From Enchytraeus crypticus (lineage: Eukaryota; Annelida; Clitellata; Enchytraeida; Enchytraeidae), in NCBI GenBank assembly GCA_905160935.1, contig CAJHZI010000573.1, positions 265,501 through 329,500 on the forward strand: a stretch of 64,000 nucleotides of DNA. Reading direction: 5' to 3'. Made by a program: the position numbers and the translations under genes. Below the pieces are notes generated by a model that had not been told where the DNA came from, did not search any database, and was given only the letters and a program-made list of their open reading frames with translations. Positions 13,501 to 21,553 of the stretch are shown here, in pieces; position 1 is the first letter of the stretch, and each line of letters opens with the position of its first letter.

Positions 13501-16500
13501 GTTAAACTGAGATTAAAGGGAAGAAGAAGAAGACGAAGATTAATTATAATATATATTTTACTTTCTTATAATATATTTAGAATTTATTTGAATTGTAATT
13601 CTTTAAACATTACAATTAATTATGTGTGTGCCTGTGAAGGTTCAGGTATTCCTGAGGGAGCCTCGGCTTATGTTTTGACTCAGGAGGGCCTCAGCTATTG
13701 GATATGGAACGCTGTGACCGGCGAGCATTTCGACTACAGAGACAACTACTGCCCTGTGCAGAGCATTGGCTGCCTTATCAATGCCTCTAATGTAAGAATA
13801 TAGATTGGTTGTCTTATCAATGCCTCTAATGTAAGAATATAGATTGGTTGTCTTATCAATGCCTCTAATGTAAGAATATAGATTGGTTGTCTTATCAATG
13901 CCTCTAATGTAAGAATATAGATTGGTTGCCTTATCAATGCCTCTAATGTAAGAATATAGATTGGTTGTCTTATCAATGCCTCTAATGTAAGAATATAGAT
14001 TGGTTGTCTTATCAATGCCTCTAATGTAAGAATATAGATTGGTTGTCTTATCAATGCCTCTAATGTAAGAATATAGATTGGTTGTCTTATCAATGCCTCT
14101 AATGTAAGAATATAGATTGGCTGCCTTATCAATGCCTCTAATGTAAGAATATAGATTGGCTGCCTTATCAATGCCTCTAATGTAAGAATATAGATTGGCT
14201 GCCTTATCAATGCCTCTAATGTAAGAATATAGATTGGCTGCCTTATCAATGCCTCTAATGTAAGAATATAGATTGGCTGCCTTATCAATGCCTCTAATGT
14301 AAGAATATAGATTGGCTGCCTTATCAATGCCTCTAATGTAAGAATATAGATTGGCTGCCTTATCAATGCCTCTAATGTAAGAATATAGATTGGCTGCCTT
14401 ATCAATGCCTCTAATGTAAGAATATAGATTGGCTGCCTTATCAATGCCTCTAATGTAAGAATATAGATTGGTTGTCTTATCAATGCCTCTAATGTAAGAA
14501 TATAGATTGGTTGGCCTACCAATGCCTTTAATGTAGTTTATGACTTTCCTATTCCTTCCCATCGTACTTCACTGCGTGAAAAATGTTTAAAATTAGAGGT
14601 TCAAAGTACTGAAGCTCTGTACCTTGTTTGAGTGCATTCTGGCAAGGTTCAGCTTGCTTCTAAACCCCGGGCTTCCAGTTTATCACCCATTTATACATTC
14701 ACTATATTACAATAAGTTATTATTCATATTACATTACGGTATATAACACATGAATTATACTGGCAGTACTCCAAGTCATTTTATTTTTCTTAGATTTGAT
14801 TATTTTTAATTTCTGATAAGTAAAATTGTTTTATAATCCGGATAACTATTTCAATAAGGTTAAGAAATTCCAGCTGATGTACATGTACATGCAGATGCAG
14901 TCACTCTGATTGTTTTGAGGTGTGTGCTTGCTCCATTGATTCGGAAATTTTGATATTATATATGTACCTGTTCCGCAGGTTTGAACGGGTTTATTTGGGG
15001 TTGCTTTAATACAAATCTGCTCGCAACAAACCTGAGAAGTTAATTCAAAGCTTTTAACCTTCACCAATAGCTTTAAATAATTTGTAGCCGATTAATGTTT
15101 AAATAGGAGCATAAGGCATTTCCTATGTGATGAGAATGTATATAATAGGCTTCCTAAACGTTTTATCTGGAATGGTTTACTAGGGACTACTTGACATTTT
15201 TATAGTTTGTGTATACCTAGTTTGACTTTATTGTTGTATTCCTATGATGCCAGATATGGGCCAATATACAGCCGCGAGACAAACCGAGTCAAATGAGTTA
15301 CAATCTTGACAATACGTCTCAGTGGAAGCCATTCTTTACTAAGGACTTTCCTAATCCTGGTCTCGGATCCATTCAGGTATCGTTGAAGATTTTACTATAC
15401 TCATTTATTTATTTATTTCATTTATCATACGCTTATCAACAATCACAATCATTTACTGTGAACGGCTTGAGTGCATGAACGGAGATAAAAGCCCACAACT
15501 GGCACTTTTATATTCCGAAGTATAAGAAAATGAAACATATCTGTTAAGTATGCACAAAGATAAATTTAATGGTATCATATATTAAAATAATTAAGATGAT
15601 CAACGTTATACGCGTGAAACTATGTGCATATAAGTAAAATTAGACACATTATCGTACGCATAATTGTTACATCAAATTTCTGCACTACAATCGGTAAAAG
15701 CACTAGATTACCTACTACATATAGTCAGCTAATGAGTGTATTTACTGATTAATAGTTTATTCTGTGATTATTTGCAATAATTGTTCGTTCAATGAATTAT
15801 GGCAATAAAGCAGTCAAATGAAAAGTAGAAAGTCAATTGGCTAGTATGAAGTCCTCAAGTGATAGATAGTTCGATTGTGTGATTTTTGTAGATTTGACTA
15901 TTGTAATTTTTCTAACTTTGTAATTGTTAGTAAATATTATATTGAAGTAAAATTATAAAGCAAATTTTAATTAATGTGTCCTTACCATTAAACCACTATC
16001 ATAGACGGTCTGTGTGAAATTCTAACCGATCATATCCTGATTAACGGGTCAGCTAGGAACAATATTACGCTTACTAAACATACAAATAGAACAGCAACAG
16101 CAATTAGAGTGCTACTGTCGTCAGTGACAAAAACAAGCACTATAAGAAGGGCTATTAAGCGCCCTGCCTCTTTGTAAACTCTGTGAATTCATTTTATAGA
16201 TCATCAGCTGTCAGTTAATACACTCATACATGTAATGCATTTTATATATCAACTGGCTGGAGCCAGTGGCGAAGTCGGTAAGATGCACGACGGCGGATCA
16301 GTATGTGCGGGGTTCCAATCCAGGGCTCGCCCGTAACTGACATCGCTTTCGAGTGAGGAAACTGACGTTTTTAGCTTTATCAAGCGCGTGATGTAAAGTC
16401 GTTCTGACCAACTGAGATCTTGCAATGTATGTGTAGTTGGAGAAGCTGACTTATAGCGCTCCTGATAAGGTGGAGATAATGGCACTGCAGGAAAAGATCG

Positions 16501-19080
16501 AGTCAGAGCTGAAGAAGAAGGTGGAAGAGTGGAGACCCCGCCACATTACTCGCTGGAATAGATACTGCGTGCAGACGTTCAGGAGGTTACTTGTGCAGTA
16601 AGTATGCTGCACAATAAAACTAATCAAAGCATGCTTAACAAGTAAACCAATCAAAGTATACCCGGTGAGTGAATTAATCATATTATGTCGAACAATTGGA
16701 ATAAATAAGGTATGCCAAAGAAGTGAATTTAACCATAGTATGTCTAACCAGTAAACTAATCTTAGCGTGATTTACAAGTAAACTAATCATAGTATGTCTA
16801 ACCAGTAAACTAATCATAGCGTGATTTACAAGTAAACTAATCATAGTATGTCTAACCAGTAAACTAATCATAGTATGTCTAACCAGTAAACTAATCATAG
16901 TATGTCTAACCAGTAAACTAATCATAGTATGTCTACAAGTAAACTAATCATAGTATGTCTAACCAGTAAACTAATCTTAGTATGTTACAAGTAAACTAAT
17001 CATAGTATGTCTAACCAGTAAACTAATCATAGTATGTCTAACCAGTAAACTAATCATAGTATGTCTAACCAGTAAACTAATCATAGTATGTCTAACCAGT
17101 AAACTAATCATAGTATGTCTAACCAGTAAACTAATCGTCTAACCAGTAAACTAATCATAGTATGTCTAACCAGTAAACTAATCATAGTATGTCTAACCAG
17201 TAAACTAATCATAGTATGTCTAACCAGTAAACTAATCATAGTATGTCTAACCAGTAAACTAATCATAGTATGTCTAACCAGTAAACTAATCATAGTATGT
17301 CTAATCAGTAACTTATCATAGTATATCTAACAGCTAAAGTAATCATAGTATGTCTAACAAGTAAATTAATTAAACAGAACTCTCTACATAGATTAAAGTA
17401 AATTAATAATAATAGAAGCTGATGCTACACGTCTTCATGCCTTCCTGAACCAGTATAATTAAGTTAAATTCAAATCTCTGTATCATTGGATTTGATAAAC
17501 TATTCCTGAGTGTAATAGGCTATAGTAGTCCAGAATTTATTGGCATCTTCATCTAATGAAAGGGAAGTGAGTGGAAGAGTGAGACTTGGAATGCTAGATG
17601 ATTTGATGGTGTTTTCTTACGTGAAAACCAAAAGGCAAAGGCAAAGGATAACAAAAGGCAAAGGATAGAATTATGTGCATGGGGAATCTGCATTCAACTA
17701 GACATTACACTGAGTGTGAGAGAATTATTTAATAAATTTCTGCTGTTCAGTGTATTATGAGAAGTTCTGCTGTTCTGCTGTACTTTTGTCTTGATTTGTT
17801 TCTTCTTTTAGTGAATAACAGCATAAAAGGAATAAATTCAAATCTAATTCATTTTTAAACAAAAATATTTATTCGGGCACGTCTGTATATTTCGCTTAGA
17901 TTGGAGCAGTCTCGCGGTAAAGGTCTGCAACAGGATCATGCTGCTGAATTGAACAACGTTGTGGGGTCATATAAGGTTTGATTATAATTATAGTATATGT
18001 CTTAATTGTTTTATCCTATATTGTAAATACAGCTTCTTTCAGCCTACGGAAATTGTGTTCTCACATTAACACCTGCGCTGCAGTCAATTGTTTTCTTTGA
18101 TTGGTTAGACTAGCACAAGTTGAATAAGTTATGGACGTTGTTGTTTGGTTAGGATGTGAACCTACATGTAATTATTAGAGTACAGATTGTCATAACTAAC
18201 ATATTGATTCGACCTGGTTGTACTATTTTAAGAGTATTGTACCATGAGTTAATTCAACTGTATCTTTCTTAGATCACTACCTAGTGGCTGGTCCTTGGTA
18301 TATATAACGCCTCTACTCTTCTCTGTCTTCCTTTTTTCTCTTCATGTCTACATATGAATGGAACATTAAATTTTCTAGCAATTTTCTACTCATTCTTGTT
18401 ATTATACACTATTTCCTTGGGGATTCTGCTTAATATGACGATGTGGACCCCTACAAAAGTGGCAGCTGATTGTGTACATATTTCTACACAAAGACTGCCT
18501 TCAGGCTCAGTAAAAACATTGATAAACATGTTGATCCTATCACAAACGTTAAGCCTATTCCAAACCTTACCATATCCTCTAACTTGAAACAAATATAGCC
18601 ACTAATGTGATTTCCCATTACCATCGGCATTTTCTGCATAGTCGCATTTACTATATGTGCAGTTTACGGTTGGTTTGTTCTTAGGTAGGTTTTCCGGACA
18701 TAATACGCGTAAGACTATGACGGATTGACTGATGATATGGTGTGGGACAGGGAGAACTGGAGAAGGTCTATTCGTATCCCGACCCTGATTAAACTGGGAT
18801 TTAAGGGAAGATGATGATGATGATGATGATGAGTACGCGTAAGACTATGTTAAAACATTGATAATGAAGCTGTGGGTTTTGTTTTTAGCTGTGCGGGTTC
18901 CCCATCAACGTGACGTACACAGAGATGAAGCCGCTGATAGACGTTGTGTATGCTACGGGTGTGCATGAGTTTGAGTCCAATGAGGTGGAGTTTGCTCTTG
19001 CAGTGCACGTGGAGCCCTATCCCAACTCCGTTCTCTCCGTCTGGATATACGTAGCGTCGCTTATCCGGAAGCGTCTTTGA
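1638..19080 (+). CDS. CC2D2A: CC2D2A orthologue, C-terminal part (C2 domain to stop), 13 exons
   Basis: CC2D2A is a ciliary transition-zone protein of the MKS/tectonic complex. Exons: 1638-1707, 2416-2525, 3839-3935, 5582-5680, 6342-6515, 9678-9872, 10349-10438, 11740-11836, 13640-13791, 15254-15376, 16437-16597, 17900-17975, 18889-19080. All have AG/GT borders and phases join without a break, giving about 544 residues plus stop. The C2 domain is seen in exons 2-5 ([66 protein letters not shown]). Downstream are family-typical blocks: [63 protein letters not shown], and the C-terminal [20 protein letters not shown] followed by [12 protein letters not shown]. The N-terminal half lies before the window. 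Several exons are bordered by tandem repeats. The exon at 1638 is the least certain. Confidence 0.93.
2058..2387 (+). repeat. SINE-B copy, near full length, GAT tail
   Basis: It runs from CCCCGTGTTATGTCCGGGTTG through GACCAACCGGTGACTGCACG and AAAGGGCATTCGGTTCCTGA to CCCTAGTTAAACTGAGAC and a (GAT)n tail. It shares this order with copies at 13275, 30339 and 47203. It lies in a CC2D2A intron. The 3' part derives from a LINE reading frame (see the LINE-B entry). Confidence 0.85.
2540..2815 (-). repeat. LINE-C 3' end fragment
   Basis: On the minus strand this encodes [18 protein letters not shown] and [20 protein letters not shown], matching the end of the retrotransposon at 60955-61845. It sits between CC2D2A exons and is 5' truncated, as usual for LINE copies. 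Confidence 0.85.
3577..4240 (+). repeat. duplicated intron segments flanking exon 3839-3935
   Basis: A segment of about 100 bp at 3665-3770 (GAATAGGATC, GAGAATTGCAAAACGCACC) recurs diverged at 4135-4235. A second, smaller pair is ATCTTTTAGAACTTCAACAAC at 3578 and ATCTTTTAGACATTCAACAAC at 3770. The CC2D2A exon lies between the larger pair. Confidence 0.75.
4530..4660. repeat. (TA)n and TTGATTGA microsatellites
   Basis: A pure TA run at about 4530-4566 is followed by TGATTGATTG repeats. The phrase TATCCTCGGCT occurs three times around them (4518, 4577, 4648). Confidence 0.8.
5347..5581. repeat. 16-bp AT-rich minisatellite ending at a CC2D2A acceptor
   Basis: About 14 units of ATTGATTGATGTTTTA and variants run directly into the acceptor TTTAAG of the exon at 5582, so the array occupies the branch-point and acceptor region of that intron. 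Confidence 0.85.
6900..7015 (+). repeat. core-bearing SINE (family D), GATT tail
   Basis: CATCCCTGATATTGCCTTATG then GCGAGGAACCGGATATTA and a TTGATTGATTGA tail. Same layout as 44160-44255 and 48090-48155; reverse copy near 19660. Confidence 0.75.
7466..7596 (-). repeat. SINE-A (tRNA-derived) copy
   Basis: Minus strand: head TGGAGCCAGTCGCCAGGTCG, B box GGTTCAAATCGTG, then the core and TGAGTTGACATT end. Diverged. Confidence 0.7.
8739..8862 (-). repeat. SINE-A (tRNA-derived) copy
   Basis: Minus strand: GGAGCCAGCGGCGAAGTCGG (A-box region), GGGGTTCAAATCCTGG (B box), core CACTGACATCGCTTTCGAGT, GACGTTAACCTTAGCTTTAT end. Close to the family consensus. Confidence 0.85.
9115..9335. repeat. mixed SINE remnants
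   Basis: 9115-9160 has the family-D end on the minus strand (CAATCAATCAATCAAAAAGG, TTTAACGTCCGG). 9275-9335 has a SINE-B tail on the plus strand (CCCGACCCTGGGTAAATTGA, GATGATGATGATG). Confidence 0.6.
11092..11221 (-). repeat. SINE-A (tRNA-derived) diverged copy
   Basis: Minus strand: GCTGAGCCGGTGGCTTGTTG head, GGTTCAAATCCCGTGC B box, GTCACTGACATACT core, then GGAAACTAACGTTAAAC. Diverged from consensus. Confidence 0.65.
11402..11628 (-). repeat. SINE-B copy
   Basis: Minus-strand element with TTCTTCAGCAACCGGAC (read as GTCCGGTTGCTGAAGAA), CGAATGCCCTTTCTGACGTT and CATCATCTTCCCCTGAAT at the tail. It lies just upstream of the exon at 11740. Confidence 0.75.
11857..12182 (-). repeat. SINE-G: tRNA-headed, about 320 bp, ATT tail
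   Basis: Read on the minus strand it starts GGGGATATGGCGTAACGG, continues TTAGAGCGTTCGCC, and has a B box GGGTTCAAATCCCAGG. It ends GACACCGCTATAGACATTG and an (ATT)n tail. The 5' and 3' ends of the tRNA-like part cannot pair into an acceptor stem, so this is a SINE head, not a tRNA gene. The tail recurs at 60870-60935 (GACACCGCTATAGAAATTG). Confidence 0.75.
12245..12305 (-). repeat. LINE-E 3' tail fragment
   Basis: Contains TAGAGTGCTACTGTCGTCC, the reverse of the tail seen at 52415-52512. Confidence 0.6.
12463..12610 (-). repeat. SINE-A copy with a short inverted head repeat
   Basis: Full minus-strand SINE-A (GGTTAACGTCAGTTTCCTCA; ACTTCGCCACTGGCTCCAGC) followed at 12588 by CCAGTCGCGAAGTCGGTAA, a head fragment in the opposite direction, so two heads face each other. 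Confidence 0.8.
13275..13541 (+). repeat. SINE-B copy, 100 bp upstream of a CC2D2A exon
   Basis: CTCGTGTTTTGTCCTGGTTG start; CAACCGGTGACTGCACGTGT; GGCATTCGGTTAGTCAGC; tail AAGGGAAGAAGAAGAAGACG instead of GAT repeats. Confidence 0.85.
13765..14540 (+). repeat. 39-bp minisatellite copying an exon end and its splice donor, 20 units
   Basis: Units start (ATTGG) at 13765, 13804, 13843 and every 39 bp to 14506. Unit 1 holds the last 27 bases of the CC2D2A exon (coding IGCLINASN) and the donor AAT|GTAAGA at 13791/13792. The intact later units repeat that exon end and donor. The frame is kept (39 = 13 codons), but each unit carries an in-frame TAG nine bases after its donor (GTAAGAATATAG). Variants form blocks: GGTTGTC in units 2-4, 6-9 and 19; GGTTGCC in unit 5; GGCTGCC in unit 1 and units 10-18. 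The last unit is degenerate and lacks the normal donor. Two long minus-strand ORFs across the array are repeat artefacts. Confidence 0.97.
16257..16382 (+). repeat. SINE-A (tRNA-derived) copy
   Basis: GCTGGAGCCAGTGGCGAAGT, GCGGGGTTCCAATCCAGG B box, CTGACATCGCTTTCGAGTGA core, end TTAGCTTTATCAA. It ends about 55 bp before the CC2D2A exon at 16437. Confidence 0.88.
16602..17375. repeat. 27-bp minisatellite starting inside a splice donor
   Basis: About 28 units with consensus GTATGTCTAACCAGTAAACT plus AATCATA. The most diverged unit, GTATGCTGCACAATAAAACT, starts at 16602, five bases into the donor CA|GTAAGTATG of the CC2D2A exon ending at 16597. Homogeneity rises downstream (17000-17290 nearly perfect). 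A shorter unit lies at 17130. Confidence 0.92.
17565..17665 (+). repeat. LINE-C 3' fragment
   Basis: Encodes [23 protein letters not shown] sequence, matching [20 protein letters not shown] of the element at 60955, followed by AAAGGCAAAGGATA repeats. Confidence 0.65.
18285..18365 (-). repeat. LINE-C 3' end fragment
   Basis: TGGTATATATAACGCCTCTA then CTCTTCTCTGTCTTCC and CATATGAATGG match the reverse of the end of LINE-C. Confidence 0.7.
18716..18832 (+). repeat. SINE-B 3' part
   Basis: GGATTGACTGATGATATGGT, GTATCCCGACCCTGATTAAA, TTTAAGGGAAGATGATGATG. Lies 56 bp before the last CC2D2A exon. Confidence 0.8.
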
Positions 19081-19095
19081 GCTGCAAATACACAC

Positions 19096-19292
19096 CAATA
19101 GTGCTACTGTGTGATAGTGCTACTGTGTGAGTGTGCTACTTTGTGACAGTGCTACTGTGTGAGTGTGCTACTTTGTGACAATGCTATAATGTGACAATGC
19201 TATAATGTGACAATGCTATAATGTGACAATGCTACTGTGTGACAGTGCTACTGTGTGACTGTGCTACTGTGTGACTGTGTTACTGCGTGACT
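19096..19292. repeat. 17-bp repeat in the CC2D2A 3'UTR
   Basis: About 11 imperfect units of GTGCTACTGTGTGACAG, with an internal block GACAATGCTATAATGT, starting 16 bases after the stop codon and ending just before the poly(A) signal. Confidence 0.85.
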
Positions 19293-19296
19293 GTGA

Positions 19297-19302
19297 AATA
19301 AA
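19297..19302 (+). terminator. poly(A) signal AATAAA of CC2D2A
   Basis: First AATAAA after the stop, 217 bases downstream, immediately after the 3'UTR repeat. Confidence 0.65.
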
Positions 19303-19654
19303 TGTACACTAGTTTGTAATAGCACAAAACGATATAATCCCTGCTTATTCAATCCGATCGTGCGATATATTTACAGACGTACCTGTAATATAATTTTGCG
19401 GCTGATACTGAAATAAAAACTATAAAGTCCATGACTTTATTGATAATGAAGCTGTGTGTTTTGTTGGTAGCTAAATAAATGATAATGTCCATGAGCACAT
19501 AGAGTCCAAGGTTAAGAACTTGAGCAAGTGCTAAGCGCAAAAACATCTGTTTTTGAGGAATTCACGTGGTAACGGTGATCCTCGAGGACAACAAGTCTAA
19601 ATGGAACCAGTCTTTGTTGGGCTTGTTATATATTAAATATAGGGTAATAATTTA

Positions 19655-19775
19655 AGCTATCAATCAATAAGAATTTAACGTCCGGTTCCTCGCCATAAGG
19701 CAATGTCAGGGACGTCTCTGCAGACTCTACACAAACAGGAGTCAAAGCACCACACGATGAGTACATAGAGACCAC
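19655..19775 (-). repeat. family-D SINE, minus strand
   Basis: TATCAATCAATAAGAATTTA, ACGTCCGGTTCCTCGCCATA, AGGCAATGTCAGGGACGTC: reverse of the ends at 6905 and 44160. Confidence 0.75.
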
Positions 19776-20277
19776 AAGAGAATTTAAACTACATATAAAA
19801 TATATAATTTAAGAGAACAAATCCTAATGGTTTCCTCTAATTGGAGTTGTTTCTACCAGTAAGTTTAATATGTTAGTCGATAGCTTTATGTTTGACAGTT
19901 ATAGAAACTATCACTTCACAAACCATCGTGAAAGCACCAAACGTAATACTATGCTTGTGTAGTTTTGTTTCTAGTTTAGTAGTTTATAAAGTGAATGCAG
20001 ATATTTATTGAATTTAAGAAATTCCATCAAACTGAAAAATACATGTATGCAAGAAAGGCTAGTTCTTAATTAATCTGAAATTTGCTTTTTTCTGCGGTTG
20101 AGTAAAAAGTACATGGTACGAGTTATACTGCAAGACTCCAGTTAAGTTGACAATAGATAGCTCATTGTTCGACTAACATCTGAAGATGACTAGATAGATT
20201 CTATTGTTCGACTAAATCTCAACAATTCATCGAATGGTGATTGATCATGCAGCATGCATAATTTTCGCAGTGATGGG

Positions 20278-21205
20278 CAAAATACTTTTAACAAGTATTT
20301 TCAAAATACTTTTTCAAATACTTTTTAAAGGCATTCGAAAATAGAAAATAAAAAAGTAATTTGAAAACACTTCTGAAAGTACTTTTTCGAAGAGATTGTC
20401 AGGGCAATGACGTGCACAAATAGCATTATTAAATATGCATGCATATAGGCCTATAATTGGTTAAAATATTAAAACTTTAAAATAAAATATTTAAACAAGT
20501 TAAACTATTGTATAAACATTGTTAAAAAAATTTAAAATTTAAATATAAGGCCTTCTTTCCTGGATTATTAAATAAGAATTTATTTACTTTGAAGTCGTTG
20601 CTTTTTCCTAAAACTCAGTATTCCATTATTAAAGTTAAAGTTTGACCATAAGATCATACATTAAGATCAAACTATACAGAGATTCTTTAAAATTTATTTA
20701 AATTAAAGACAATAATTAAGTAACAATAAAATAACATTATGTAACATTAATTTAGATATATGTTATTTAATTAAAATATATTAGAGATAAATTATAAACA
20801 CGGTGCCTGTTAAACAATCAAGACATTTTTGCATCGTTTTTGGATCTTTTTGCACGCCGACTTGATTTTGACTCAATAGTGCTCAATGTTGTCATTGATG
20901 ACTGTAGCATTTTAATTATTTTAAATTTATTATTATTATTAAGATCAAAAACTAATTTCTAGGAATAAATAATAACTTTCGTTCATTTGAGGTTTTCAGA
21001 TGGGGTGAGCAAAATTTAAGTTAACTAAATTTTTAAAAAATTTAAAGTATTTTGAAAATACTTTAAAATACTTTAAAAAGTATTTTCAAAATACTTTAGA
21101 AAATAATTTTTTAAAGTATTTTGAAAATAGAAAATAGAATAGTAAGCCTATATTCTATTTTGAAAATACTTTACGATTTGAAAATACTTCAGTGCCCATC
21201 ATTCG
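20278..21205. mobile_element. probable nonautonomous hAT-type element
   Basis: Starts CAGTGATGGGCAAAATACTT and ends AAGTATTTTC-type sequence then CAGTGCCCATCATT, so the ends are imperfect inverted repeats. The interior near both ends is rich in AAGTATTTTCAAAATACTTT. A LINE-E tail (20829-20945) lies inside. No clear target duplication was seen and there is no transposase frame. Confidence 0.55.
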
Positions 21206-21490
21206 ATAGACCAATATTGGTTGACTCCACGTATTCGCTTTTATCTCAGCAAGTAAAGTGTTTAGATAGAAAATTTAAACGTTAAACGGCCTATTTCGAC
21301 TTTATCGGATTGAAGCTTCGTATGGTTTGAACTTTCATCGGGAAAATGACATTTACTATTGCTCAGAAAGAAGGACGATGACTCAGAAGGAAGTAGTTTT
21401 AAACATATGTAATAATCATTTGTTTACAAAATAAAAGGATTTTAAATTAAAAATAGATTTAATTAAGTCAATTTTCTCAAATTTTTTTAG

Positions 21491-21553
21491 CCTAAGGTAC
21501 AGCTTTTAAAGAACAAGTAATTAGCTAATCGTGCTGATGGATTATCTCCGGAT
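21491..21553 (+). promoter_or_regulatory. 5'UTR of the MFSD14 gene with an overlapping upstream ORF
   Basis: A good acceptor (TTTTTTTAG at 21490) suggests a spliced 5'UTR. An upstream ATG at 21537 opens a six-codon frame whose TGA (21555-21557) overlaps the main ATG at 21554 as ATGA. Such an arrangement could damp or re-initiate translation. Confidence 0.5.

Noticed and set aside
13642..14562. 306- and 258-residue open frames on the minus strand
   Set aside because: They are translations of the 39-bp tandem repeat (39 is divisible by 3, so any stop-free frame stays open) and lie antisense to a CC2D2A exon.
16602..17375. CRISPR-like regular repeats
   Set aside because: Units abut without unique spacers, and the locus is an intron of a nuclear animal gene; this is a minisatellite. 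The same holds for the 39-bp array.
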